Assembly: GCF_036370855.1 (NCBI RefSeq)
Contig: NC_088102.1
Location: 69,077,601 to 69,141,600 of the forward strand
Length of the DNA: 64,000 nucleotides
Direction of reading: 5' to 3'
From: Dromaius novaehollandiae
Lineage: Eukaryota > Chordata > Aves > Casuariiformes > Dromaiidae
Both the position numbers and the translations under genes were made by a program. Below are positions 11,795 through 21,621 of this stretch, one piece after another. The number at the start of each line of letters is the position of its first letter. The stretch's first letter is position 1. Below the pieces are notes generated by a model that ran no database searches, had not been told where the DNA came from, and saw only the letters and a program-made list of their open reading frames with translations.

Positions 11795-12349
11795 GTAGGC
11801 GCCGGGGGAGCCGGGGCGGTGCCAGGACCCCCTTCCCAAAACAGCCAGTCCAGCTGGGCTCGGCCAGAGGCACGTGCCACGGCAAGGAGGCTGGAGAGGC
11901 AGCCGGCTCTGCCGCGCAGCGAGGCACGGCCCCGGGAGCTGGGCGCCGTCAGAAACGCGGCCCTGCAAACACCCTGGTCGCCCTTCTCCCTGCTGGAGCT
12001 TGTCCTGCTGGGGCTGAGGGCACCTTTTATCCCCGCCGTTCCCCGGCGGTTGGGTTCGATCCTCGCTGCGGACCCGCCGGTGGGTGAAAGCAGGCGCTAC
12101 CAGCAGGCAGAAGCCAATTTAACAGCCCAGCACGGGGGCTCCCCTTGTTTGTAACACGTGGATCCATCCAAGAGCAAGACGGAGACGTTTTAGAAGGTTA
12201 AACGACATTTGGATGGGAAAAGGGCAGGTCCAAACTCTCTGCTGAGTAATTACGCTGACCTCCCTGGGTACTTGCCATGGGAGATCAGACCCGGAGCCTT
12301 TGGCACTGATACCTGGTGATTCTTCATTTTCTCCCTGCCTTTTTAAAAG

Positions 12350-12535
12350 GAGGTGCAGCTGCTGGAGGAGAAACTTCAGAAGATGGAGGCCGTGGTCCTG
12401 CAGCTGCGCAAAGATGTCCAGCGGCTGGAGCAATGCCAGGCTGAGCCCTTCCACCAAGGCTCCCCGCAGGCAGAAGTGCCGGTCGTGAACCTGCTTCCAG
12501 ACACGGAGTCGGGCAGCTCCCAGGAGAGCTTCGAG
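12350..12535 (+). CDS. LMNTD2: LMNTD2 exon, coiled coil
   Basis: This is 62 codons, phase 0 at both ends, between a pyrimidine-rich acceptor (CCTTTTTAAAAG) and a TTCGAG|GTGGGA donor. The first 30 residues continue the coiled coil (LLEEKLQKMEAVVLQLRKDV). The rest is an acidic, Ser/Gln-rich linker ending GSSQESFE. The family has an N-terminal helical segment before a long linker, which this matches. Confidence 0.85.
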
Positions 12536-14869
12536 GTGGGAACAGAAGCGCCCGAGACCCGAGAAAGGCAGAACAAGCCCAAGGGGAGCAGGAAGCAAGG
12601 AGAGAGGGGAGGGAAGGGTATTTACAACCCAAGATGAAGCACTCAGCGTCCACGACATGTTTTTATGGGTGGGCCGGCACCTCTTGGTGGGGGAAGGCAC
12701 CAAGGAGGAGATCTACGGGGCTCTCGAGCCCGTGGTGGAGGTGCCCAGAGCTCCTGAGGGACAGGCTCCTGCCCCGTGTCCCTGTGGCCCCAGTTGCCTG
12801 GTCCTGGCTCAGCCCACTGCGCAGGGCCCTAACTAGGCCGTCCAAAACAGGCAGTTACAGAATCAATATGAATTTGCTACAGCTGATCCTGAAGGAAAGA
12901 TGTTTTTACGGTGTTTTAGTCTCTCATAATTATCCCACTGCAAAAATGCAATCATTGCAAGTGACAGAATTTATTAACCAACATGATAGCGCTTCCACAA
13001 GACCTATGATAAATCCTATTCATCACAATTTCTGTCTCTTTCCCTTTAATTCCATCTTTAATCTGCAGAAAAAACAAGGGCTGAGAGACCTTCAGACACC
13101 AACAATCCCAATAACGGCCCAGTCTCCAGCCCAGTCCATATTGTCCCAATGTAAATAGCTACGCTGAGCTGCATGCGCGAGATCTTCCAGAAACATTCCC
13201 TCCTTTTGCTAATCTTCCTCTCTAAATCACCCAGGTTGCAACCGACTGTCTAGTGCGTCCCTCCATACCAGAACTGTGAGACTTGTTCCACCTCTTCCCC
13301 CCGCTGCTTCGGGTCTGTCGCATTCGAAAGCTCTTATCGTTGTTTGCATATTTACTTTGTTCAAACTGCAAAAAAATGCTAACCGCTCTTTGCAAAGTCC
13401 ACTTGAACTTAAGGTAAAGTTGTCGCTTTTTCCATAGCAACAAGGGCCTCTCCTTTGTTTTTCCATGTCGCTAATCTAATCCAAAGACTTGTGTTTGAAT
13501 TCGGACTTCCTCCAACTTGTTCATAATCCAGAAAATCAGTATTGTGCACCAGCAGTTGAAAGGGGAAAATAATTCCTCTCTTTGTTCTCCAATGTGACAA
13601 AATTTACAGTCAATAAAATAAAAGGGATGGGGCACAATCATGAAGAAGTTTTTTAACTTAGATTTTTTTTTCCGTTTAACAATTAAATCACTAGGATATT
13701 CCAAGCAAAAGAGACATTTAGTGCTTTGAACTGCCCCCAAGACCTATGAGTAGTATTAATTCAGGGATGTCCCTGTAAAACCACCCCTGTTAGAGCATCA
13801 CCCTCCGGCATCACCGGAGGAGCTGGGAGCAGACCAGGAACGTTGTCTGCAGGGTCACAGCAGCACTTGCGACTGAACTTGTAAAAGAGGGGAATTTGGT
13901 CACTAAACCAGGAAATTCTCCTCTTCTGGAACGGGAGACGCTGTCCTGACCATAGATGCTATTCCTTATACGCGTCGTTCCTCTGGAGAGGGCCGATACG
14001 TCGTCGCCCTGAGAAACGCTCGCCTCACAAGACTTTTTCCTGCTCTTGCAAAGTTAGAGAGATGCTCACCTGGGCTGCCTGGAAACTGCCACCCGCTGCT
14101 TTAACCTCCCAGCTCTTGATGGGTTTGTTGCTTTTTGAGGGATTTATCACCCTAGCCTGCCTTTCTCCCTTGCTTCACCAATGCCACGGCTGAGCCGAAG
14201 CCCACTGAAGCTGACAGCGAGATCCCCCCAAGACCTCAGTGCTGCTTGAAGCCTGGCAGCCTTCAGAGGCCAGAGACCTGGGAAGATCAGACCTTCCCAG
14301 TTCATCAGCTCCTGCCACCACGCACTTGCCATTTCTTTCACCCCAACTCGGTTCCAGCCTTGTCACTGCTCCCATCCTCGCCCGTCCTCGTGTTACGCGG
14401 CAGGAGCCATCGCTGCTCCCCACCTCCCCTCTCCCTGCTGTTCCCTGCAGTATCACCCCCTCTTCTTGCCGATCTCCTTCCTCCCAGTGCAAATTCCCCA
14501 AAGGTTTCCATCTCCCGCTGCTATCGCAGTCTTACCTTTGCTTTCTCTCCCTGAACCTGCCAACGTTTTATCTTCTCTTCACGGAGGCGGGGGAACCGGA
14601 CACCGCAGCCACGGGCAGTATCGAGGCACCCAACGCGGTTCGGGGGGCAGGGGAAGGGCGGGTGCCGCAGCACTCCCCTCCGGGCCCACGTTACGTCCCC
14701 TCGGCCGGCGCCGGGAATCCCTGCTCTTGGCGTGCCCGGGCTCCCGTTCCCGCTGGATCCCTCCCCGGGCGCCCACCGCCAGGAATCGCTGAGCGAGGAG
14801 GGTGCGCAGCGGCCGCGGCACGCGTGACGAGGGCTTTTCTCACCTGCGGCTTCTGCCTTTGCCCCGTAG
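12536..14869 (+). other. LMNTD2 intron
   Basis: Mixed composition: GC-rich at 12.5-12.85 and 14.6-14.87 kb, AT-richer at about 12.85-13.75 kb. Both flanking exons are phase 0, so no coding sequence is missing by phase, although a phase-0 exon could have been overlooked. No repeat family was recognised. Confidence 0.6.
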
Positions 14870-14971
14870 CTGTGGTCGGAGGCGGCAAGCGAGCAGCTGA
14901 ACGCGGGGCTCAGCGTCACGTCGCTGCAGCGGATCCCCAAACGCCTGAGCCTCCCGGACGCCCTCCGCAAG
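14870..14971 (+). CDS. LMNTD2: LMNTD2 exon, linker
   Basis: This is 34 codons, phase 0 at both ends, with acceptor GCCCCGTAG and donor CGCAAG|GTCAGC. It encodes a basic, leucine-rich stretch (SLQRIPKRLSLPDALRK). Little is conserved in this part of the family. The assignment rests on position, frame and splice sites. Confidence 0.75.
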
Positions 14972-15192
14972 GTCAGCGCCGCAGCCCAGCCGGGCCGGGC
15001 GCAGCGGTGTTGGGGAAGAGACGGGGACATCCGAGGCCAAAGCCGCACGGGGGCTGTTTGCAGAGGCTCGCGGCCGTCTGCCTCTTCGGCCGGGCCGTTA
15101 GCACCCCGGGAGCGTCCTGGGGACAAGCACGGGGCTGTGCTTTGCCCGGTGCTGAGCAGGGACTGCCGCTCCCCCGCGTCCTTCTGCTTTAG

Positions 15193-15293
15193 GAAGGAGA
15201 CATGGCACCACTGAGGGCGGAAAAAGAAGAGCCAGAAGAAATCCGTACGCTGCTCAGCCCGCGCCTCACCAGCCCCACGGACCTGCACAAGAG
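15193..15293 (+). CDS. LMNTD2: LMNTD2 exon, acidic linker
   Basis: Acceptor CTTCTGCTTTAG, donor AAGAG|GTACCG; phase 0 in, phase 2 out. The first part is acidic (RAEKEEPEEIRTLLSP) and it ends near SPTDLHKR. It joins the next exon in frame to give a serine. The human protein has a comparable Leu-Tyr/His-Lys stretch in its linker, which is weak support. Confidence 0.75.
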
Positions 15294-16246
15294 GTACCGC
15301 GACGGCAGCCCCCGGCACGGCCCGGCCAGGGGACGCGGGGCGGCTGGGTCCAGGCAGCGTCCCGGCTGCGCCGCTTTCCTCCCCGCTGCCTGCCTTGGCG
15401 ACGCTCCTCAGACCCCGCGGGGCTAAGCCGCGTAACACCAGGAAAAGGGGGAGAGAGGTGGGGGTGAAAGGGAGAGAAGTGGCAGAGCTTCAGCTAAGCC
15501 GGGAGAGGGCTGGTTTCCAGATGGGCAAATCCGGCCGCCGGGGATTTGCCCGCTGGGGAAGAGCAGCCGCAGCGGTGCGGCACGGGGCTGGGCCGGCAGC
15601 GGCTGCAGGGCCGGCAGAGGACGGGCCAGCCCCTCGGTAGCTCTTGCCGCTCTGCTGCCGCGGGAGAGGACGGTAAACGCGGAGGGAGAAGCTGGGACTG
15701 TCTGGAGGTCGCGGATGCTTTCTGTAAAAACGAAATTTCTATTTAATTTCACGTAGCACCATTAGAGGCCATATAGCTCCACTACTCTCAAGCGCTGAGA
15801 CGGGGTCGGGGATGTTCTCTCTTATATTGCACGTGTTGCAGCTTTCCTATAAAAATATTTCCAAATAAATTAAAGTGGTATGTGGTAGCAAGACACTACT
15901 TGCATAGCGGTTTTGGAGGCATCACATGAAGCAAGCAGACCGGACACTGGAGAAGATCCCAAAGGAAACATTAAGCCCAGCGTGTGCTGATGCCTCCCAA
16001 GCTCTCTGGAGCTGCTAATTTTGGGTTTGCCGGTCGTTTTACTTCCAAAAATACACTTGCTCGGCTCTCTTCTTCCCCCTGGTGTCCGTTCAGAAGCTGA
16101 TCAAGATGTTCGCATCAAGTGCAGCAAAAGTTAGGGCTTCTCAGTGCCTGTGCATTAATTCTCATCCTGAAGCACAGCCTTAAAGAGTTTATAAATAATA
16201 CTGCAACTCTCTAACCAGTCATTCAACGCTATTTTTTTCTTTACAG
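15294..16246 (+). other. LMNTD2 intron
   Basis: GC-rich to about 15.68 kb, then AT-richer. No repeat, RNA gene or further exon was recognised. Confidence 0.6.
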
Positions 16247-16455
16247 CTGGAAAAATAACGAAGTCGAGAAATTAAGCTCAGCTCAGAAGACGGACAAATT
16301 CCCAGAGAAAAAAGCACAAAGCAGAGACAGTAGCCGGTGCAGGAAACCTCCCCTGAATTTAGACGGGCCTTCTGACCGGGACGCGTGCAGGGTCGCCGCG
16401 TTGTTCCAGGACCTCCCAGAGGCGCCGGGCAGCACCCGGCCCGCGGGCCCTGGAC
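16247..16455 (+). CDS. LMNTD2: LMNTD2 exon, linker
   Basis: The exon follows an excellent acceptor (TTTTTTTCTTTACAG) and ends GGAC|GTAAGC. Phase 2 in, phase 1 out, about 69 codons. The peptide is hydrophilic and probably disordered (WKNNEVEKLSSAQKTDKF near the start, a Pro/Gly-rich end). No domain was recognised. Confidence 0.8.
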
Positions 16456-16944
16456 GTAAGCGCAGTTTCTGCCCATCCCGGCGGCCGCTGCGAGCGGCTC
16501 CTTTGCACGTGTGCAGCCTGGCTGCCGTAATCCGCACTAATCCCTTGGAGAGGGCGAGAATTAGGTACAGCCGAGATGAAAAAGCATCTGATTTACACGG
16601 TGCTGTGCCGGAGGATCCAGTTACAAAGCTGTCATCCCCTGATGTAGCTAAAAAAATCACCTCAATTACTCCCTTGGTTTTAGTGTGGTAACTCAGGTCT
16701 CTCTAAAATCTAATCTAAATCTAAAATCCAGCTGGAAACCCACAGGCGCAGCACGGTTTCTAGGGGGGAAGGGGGACAAGGTGTGCTCCGAATGGCAGGA
16801 GACCCTGTCTCGGGGACCGGGCAAAACGAGATTTGTCCCAGGGAGGTAGGAAACGAGTGCAGACGCTCAGCTTGACGCGTGCGAGGGGAAGGGGGGAGGG
16901 CTCGTGCGGGTGGCCTCGCTGCTCCCCTGCCCTGTCTCCCGCAG

Positions 16945-17092
16945 CCCCTGCGCCGAAGATCGCCGCCGAGCCCCCCGGGCGCAGCCAGCTGACCCACATC
17001 TTCCTCGGCGGCGCCCGGGGCTGCGGTCCCGCCGGCTCGCCCTCCCACCCCAGCCTGGCCAGCGCACGCTGCTCCGGGGAAGACAGCGACCA
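16945..17092 (+). CDS. LMNTD2: LMNTD2 exon preceding the lamin-tail domain
   Basis: Acceptor GTCTCCCGCAG, donor GACCA|GTGAGC; phase 1 in, phase 2 out, 48 whole codons. It encodes a Gly/Ala/Ser-rich linker with one hydrophobic patch (QLTHIFLGGARGCG). An intron of only 84 bp separates it from the first lamin-tail exon. Confidence 0.8.
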
Positions 17093-17176
17093 GTGAGCGA
17101 GCGCATGAGGTTGCCCTCACCTGGGTCTCACCTCGGGCCCCAGGGGTGCCTCCTCACCCAGGCTCTGCGTTCCCAG

Positions 17177-17372
17177 GCCGTCCGGTGGCACCGGCTTCCT
17201 GAAGATCGTCACCGTGGATCCCAACGGCCACTTGGTTCGGATCCTCAACCGCTGCTCCTACGTCACCGCGGACATCAGCGGCTACGTCATCCAGCAGCGG
17301 GTCGGCGAGGCCCCCCTATCCATCTACCGCTTCCCTGCGGACACCGTTCTGCCCCCACGGCATCACGTTACG
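17177..17372 (+). CDS. LMNTD2: LMNTD2 lamin-tail domain exon 1
   Basis: This exon identifies the gene. The 65 codons read as the first half of a lamin-tail domain: a beta strand (FLKIVTVDPNGHLVRILN), then the DISGYVIQQ turn and strand, the RFP motif (LSIYRFPADTVLPPRHHVT), and a break just before the tryptophan that starts the next exon. The pattern of GxxL-QQ followed by YRFPxxxxLxxxxxVTVW is diagnostic of the domain. The RHHVT wording matches LMNTD2 as I know it better than LMNTD1. Phase 2 in, phase 0 out. Confidence 0.95.
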
Positions 17373-17456
17373 GTGAGCAGGGGCAGCCGGCCGCGCGGTT
17401 GGTTTCCCCCTGGGCTGGCGTGGAGGTACCCACGCCAGGACCTGTCCCGTCCCTAG

Positions 17457-17567
17457 GTCTGGGCTGCTGGGACGAACTTTGCTGAAGACGACACCAGGTC
17501 GAAGGCGAGCCAGTGTTTCCGCGCAGGCCCAGAGTGCACCACCGTCCTCCGGGACTGCCAGGGCCGC
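17457..17567 (+). CDS. LMNTD2: LMNTD2 lamin-tail domain exon 2
   Basis: This is 37 codons, phase 0 at both ends, acceptor GTCCCTAG and donor GGCCGC|GTGAGT. It starts VWAAGTNF, the conserved VW strand of lamin-tail domains, and ends in the strand-turn TTVLRDCQGR. It completes most of the immunoglobulin-like fold begun in the previous exon. Confidence 0.93.
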
Positions 17568-18491
17568 GTGAGTGACGCCGGGGGGCTGGGGAAGGGCAGC
17601 GGGTCCTCCCCCAGCAAGAGCCCAGGTTTTGGGGGTATTTCTTCCCCACCACACACACCAAGCCCGGGTTTCTGGCCCAGCTCCACAGCCGAACTAGCAC
17701 TGCTAAAACCCACCTGTGCGTTAAAACCGCCTGAGCATCTCCGGGCTCTGCAGGAGACGGGCAGCTCCCGGGTGCTGTGCACAAGCCCGCGGAGCCCCTG
17801 CCTCCCGGGGCGGCTGGGCTGCGGGCCCTGGAGCTGTCCCAGCGGCTCCTTCCCTGCATCAGGCTCGTTTGCTGCTAGACAGGATGGGTAATTACAGAGA
17901 ACGGCCTCTGCAGCCTGGTACAGCAGCTGACGAGCCTCTTCCTATTTCGTGGCCAATTAATGACATATGGTGGCTTGCAGGAGGCAGCAGCAGCCTCTCG
18001 AAGACCTGAGCTTGGGTGTTGTCTGCACCTGAGGAGGAGGAGGAGGAGGAGGATTAGTCCCTGCGTTAAGCAAATATCAATCAGCGTGAGGGGAGCGATG
18101 GGACTGCAATGTTGGCTCAGGATGGGGTGCAATTATGCTTAAAAATTGAGACCAGTTTCCTGGGCAAGCGCTCTCAGGGCCAGCAATTGCCCCGTGGCCT
18201 CCAGCCCCAGGGCTCTGCGGCAGCCCAGGGCAGGGCTGCAGCCCTCCGCTCCCGGGGCCCAGGCGCCAGACTCACCTCCCTCGGCTGGAGACGCAATGAG
18301 CGCACAGTTCTCGTGCAGCGTTGCCAGGACGTGCCGTGCTCTGCCCGCGGCGGTGGCAGCCTTGCAAGCTGCTGCAGCGACGCGGGGTCTCGAACGAGAG
18401 TCAACCCCCGGGGCCGCACCGCGAGGGGGTGAGAATTGCCAAAGGCGATTAATTCTCCTCCTCTCTTCTCGCTCCGCTCGGGCCGTCCAAG
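17568..18491 (+). other. LMNTD2 intron
   Basis: Contains a GGA microsatellite (18,031-18,053) and otherwise unremarkable GC-rich sequence. No further exon is needed by phase. Confidence 0.65.
18031..18053. repeat. (GGA)n microsatellite
   Basis: Seven GGA trinucleotides within an LMNTD2 intron. Confidence 0.85.
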
Positions 18492-18667
18492 GTTTTGTCG
18501 GAGTTCAAAGCCCCGCACAGACACGCCGCGGCCGCAGACGCCTACAGCGATAACACGGACCTCTCGGTGGACAAGTTCCCGCTTGAGCAGGAGACAGACC
18601 AGAGAGCAGCCGCCGAGCTCCCTCGCGGGCAGAGCGCAGGCCTCCCCGCAGCGGCATCGAACGCCAG
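18492..18667 (+). CDS. LMNTD2: LMNTD2 lamin-tail domain end and tail
   Basis: Phase 0 in, phase 2 out, 58 codons, acceptor GGCCGTCCAAG, donor GCCAG|GTGAAG. It begins VLSEFKAPH, the closing strand of the domain (human LMNTD2 has a similar VLSEH segment). It then has TDLSVDKFPL, matching the conserved D-L-S-I-D-x-F-P motif after the domain. The rest is an acidic to Ala-rich tail. Confidence 0.92.
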
Positions 18668-18818
18668 GTGAAGAACAGAGCCGGATACGTATAAAAAGCA
18701 GCAGGAGCCTCTGAGCCCGCCGTTTGCGGGCTGCCTGGACGCCCCCGCGACCCGCAGGGTTTGGGGTCCCGGGTTAAAACCGCCGCTGCCCGGGGGCTGC
18801 CCTCCTCCTCCTTCACAG

Positions 18819-18967
18819 CCAAAGGAAGGGCTCGCCCGCCTGCCCCGCCGGCAAGCCCGCCCAGCCGGAGCATCCCAAAGGCGGCAAGAGGAAGACGCAG
18901 GCGAAACCTAAAGACGGGCCCTGCAGCACCCCCCGCGTGGCTCCGGCGCGGTTCTCCGGCGCGGCAG
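18819..18967 (+). CDS. LMNTD2: LMNTD2 exon, basic tail
   Basis: Acceptor CTCCTCCTTCACAG, donor GCGGCAG|GTGGGT; phase 2 in, phase 1 out, 49 codons. It encodes a Lys/Pro-rich peptide with a basic cluster (PKGGKRKTQAKPK) that could act as a nuclear localisation signal; that role is inferred from composition only. Confidence 0.85.
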
Positions 18968-19273
18968 GTGGGTGCACGGAGCGGGATGCCCAGCTCCCCG
19001 TGCTGCCGGCCGCTCGGCTGCCGCTGCCTCCCCCTGCCCCACCGCGGAGGTCACCAGCACTAAAACGAGGGAGCGCTGTCCCCGGCAGTGGCACGCAGTC
19101 TCCTCGGGGACGCGGCAGGACACCGGACGGGGCCACGTGCCTGCGCACAGCGCTGTGTGTGTCCCCGAGGGGAAGGCAGGGCCTCTCCGTCACGCCGCTC
19201 GCCAGAAAACACATATTTTTGCATGCGAAATTTCCCCTCCTGAACGTCTCCCCATTTCTCTCTTCCTTGGCAG

Positions 19274-19358
19274 CCAAAGGAAGCGTCTCTTCATCTAGCA
19301 ACGATCACAGACTTGTTCCAAGCGCAAAGCAGCCCGCGCCTGCAAAGCCTTGGCAAGG
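19274..19358 (+). CDS. LMNTD2: LMNTD2 exon, last well-supported
   Basis: Acceptor CTTCCTTGGCAG, donor CAAGG|GTAAGT (near-perfect); phase 1 in, phase 2 out, 27 codons ending in a Pro/Ala/Lys stretch. The strong donor means at least one more exon follows. The next element is a retroviral LTR beginning only about 130 bp downstream, and the terminal exon could not be fixed. Confidence 0.85.
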
Positions 19359-19490
19359 GTAAGTAAGAGCCCGGCTGACGAGCACAGCGGGCGACGAGCT
19401 CCGTGGCGGAGGGGGCTGCTGCAGCGGCTGGGCAGGGGGCACGCGACAGTGTGGGGCATCCCAAACGGGGTGCTCGGGTCCCCGGGACAG

Positions 19491-19665
19491 GCCGGGCTCC
19501 TCGCCATGGACCGATGCTCTGTGGTGCCAGGGACTCTCCCATTTTCTTATTGCCTCTATCGGGATAACCCTGGGGAACCCCTGCAAAGACACAGGGATAT
19601 TAAACGCCGTCTAACGATCCTCGTGCGCGTTGTATTTGTGTATCCGTCGCTGCCTTGCGCCCGCA
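19491..19665 (+). repeat. 5' LTR (partial, mainly R-U5)
   Basis: It aligns with the right half of the 3' LTR from TCCTCGCCATGGA through GGATAACCCTGGGGAACC to the terminal CCCGCA. An ATTAAA polyadenylation-type signal lies at 19,599-19,604. The upstream U3 portion present at the 3' end is not recognisable here, so this LTR is truncated or its left part has diverged or been replaced. Confidence 0.85.
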
Positions 19666-19667
19666 TT

Positions 19668-19687
19668 TGGCGTAGCCGGCAGGATGC
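19668..19687 (+). other. Retroviral primer binding site, serine-tRNA type
   Basis: TGGCGTAGCCGGCAGGAT follows the LTR end by two bases, the standard distance. It is complementary to the 3' end (including CCA) of vertebrate tRNA-Ser as I recall it (stem GTAGTCG ... CGACTAC), with one mismatch that fits C/T change. The primer identity is established by complementarity recalled from knowledge, not by a search. Confidence 0.7.
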
Positions 19688-19689
19688 AC

Positions 19690-20326
19690 AAATAACAACG
19701 CCGTGGTCTAAGGCGGGAGCCAGAGGGAAGCTGCTCGCCCTCGGCTACCCGCGTGGCCCCAGCCGGAGCGGGGGGGCCCGTAGCCGCGTTACTTGCCACG
19801 TTGGCAGTCCCAGAGGACCGGCCAGAGCTGGCAAAAGGGGGAGACTCAGAAACTGAGCTTGATATTGAGCAAGAACCCACTAACGCTCAGGCGCGACCGC
19901 TTGTTCGGATGTGGGGGGAGCGACAGATAAGTAGGGACACCGTCAGGCAGTCAAGGACTTAGACGCCAAAGGAATTACGTGAGTTTTTGACTACATTTCA
20001 GCAAAAACCGGGGGAGTTATTACTAGTGTGGATGGTGAGAGCCTGGGAGCCCATACGTACCCCTGTGAATTAGATGGCACTCGGGAGGGGAATGAGCTGT
20101 GCTTGCTTTAGTAGATAGAGCAGAAGCTAGTGTTACACAGCGCCATAAACCTTGGAAAAGCGACAACGCACATCTGCAGTTTGGGCAGCTCTGCACCCCT
20201 GCTGCATGAGCAATAGTTACTTTAGCGATTGGGAAAAGCCCTCCCTTCTCCACTCCAGTCTTATTGGCACCTATTCATGAATACGTTTCAGGAATCGATG
20301 TGTTATTAGGTTGAGATATACACACA
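19690..20326 (+). pseudogene. gag and protease-region remnants of the retrovirus
   Basis: Short broken frames. Around 19,970-20,060 the sequence has the capsid pattern of a QKPGE-type stretch followed by a tryptophan-containing helix, as in gag of several retrovirus groups. Near 20,265-20,315 a glycine-isoleucine-aspartate stretch resembles the protease/polymerase junction. Stops interrupt every frame. Structure cannot be resolved further by eye. Confidence 0.55.
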
Positions 20327-21110
20327 ATGCAAGGATTGTCCCCTTTTGGAAGGAATCCCTCACTGCCACAAGCACCAGTAATCGCTCTCATCAGAGGGTA
20401 CCCAAAACGGGACCCCATAGATGTGCCTGTACCACCTACCGTTGTGCAAGTCAAACAGTACGACACGTTGATGCCCATCAAAAGCAAGAGACTCTTGAAG
20501 CGCAATATAATTCAGTGGCTGACCAGATGGCAGCCCCCTGAGTTGAAATGGGCCCGACAGGCGCACGAACAGTTGGGGCATCGGGGCCCTGTCACCGCTC
20601 AAGCCTGGGACTTGTCCCAAGGCCACCCCATGCTAGCGCTGCACTGCTATAAGACTGCACGTGCTAATTGTTCCACCTGGATGAAGGCAGCAAAAGTACC
20701 TCTAACTAGTACATATGGCCCTATTAAACAAGATGAACAACCATTTGCAGCCTGGCAAAGAGATTATATAGGCCCCTTGCCCCCTTCCCAGGGACGAAAG
20801 TATAGCCTAACTGCCATAGACACCTACATGAGTCTTATGGATACATATCCCACCTCTCATGCAAATCAATCCGCCACTGTACGAGGTCTAGAGCAACTGA
20901 TGCATACCTAAGGGATACCTAAAGAAATACAGAGTGATCAAGGGACCCACTTTGTGGGACATGTAGTGCAGGAATGGGCAAAGGATTTGGGGATCGCCTG
21001 GATTTTACACATCCCGTACCACCCCAAGCTAGTGGACTATTAGAAAGGAAGAACGTTTGCTGGAAGAGCAAGTTCGAAAGCTCACCCCAACGCAGACGTT
21101 AAAGCGATGG
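20327..21110 (+). pseudogene. Retroviral integrase remnant
   Basis: The N-terminal zinc-binding pattern is visible (two histidines four residues apart at about 20,563-20,580, then two cysteines near 20,643 and 20,667). The first catalytic aspartate lies at about 20,763 and the second at about 20,937. A TAA stop at 20,909-20,911 interrupts the frame between them. The region expected to hold the catalytic glutamate is out of frame with the rest, about 21,030 onward, consistent with a small deletion. The gene is therefore non-functional. Confidence 0.85.
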
Positions 21111-21621
21111 GCAGGTGTATTGCCCCAGGCACTATTCATGCTTAACAACTGATGTGTGGGAGTACTCACTCCCTACGAACGAGCGCAAATTAAGCCAGTG
21201 TTGGCACCCCCTGCCCGAATATCAGTTATGGAAGGAGGGGCTGCCCCCCACGTGCTTGCCTCAGGACAGGGAGAACTCTGTGCGCCCGAACCGTTACCAA
21301 TTGCCAATCAGGAAAACATAAGCCTACGCTTGCAGCTCGACTGTCCATCACAGCATGCATGGCTATTCTTTGGTACCTTTGGTATCCGTTCAGATAACCC
21401 CGCTTCTATTAACTTCCTCTCAAGATTTATCGTTCCAGGTATCCGCATCTGCACCAGTAAATATTTCACAAGGAGAACCGACACTGCGAGGAGTTTTAGT
21501 CCGTAATGCTGGAGTGCCTCAAATTCAGCAAACACCTTTGACACGTTCCTTAGCTAGTGGGCGGATATTCACTCCTCACAAGGAAAAATGACCTGGTACC
21601 ATCCTGGCAGACGGGCCAGGA

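Larger units (their letters stand above)
10141..19358 (+). other. LMNTD2: LMNTD2 gene span (supported part)
   Basis: LMNTD2 belongs to the lamin-tail-domain family: the fold is immunoglobulin-like and shared with nuclear lamins, but the protein's own role is poorly characterised. Eleven exons (10 plus the candidate first exon) chain in frame with phases 2,0,0,0,2,1,2,0,0,2,1,2. The order is an N-terminal coiled coil (exons at 11.7 and 12.4 kb), a charged low-conservation linker (14.9-17.1 kb), then the lamin-tail domain split over 17.18-17.37, 17.46-17.57 and 18.49-18.67 kb, and a basic Pro/Lys-rich tail. The tail end is unresolved: the last donor at 19,359 points into a region holding a retrovirus. 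LRRC56 lying tail to tail matches human 11p15.5 and supports LMNTD2 over LMNTD1. Confidence 0.85.

Noticed and set aside
11071..12087. A 338-codon + strand open frame over the LMNTD2 5' exons
   Set aside because: It is in a different frame from the coiled-coil exon at 11,701-11,794 and crosses its splice donor; it is a shadow in GC-rich DNA.
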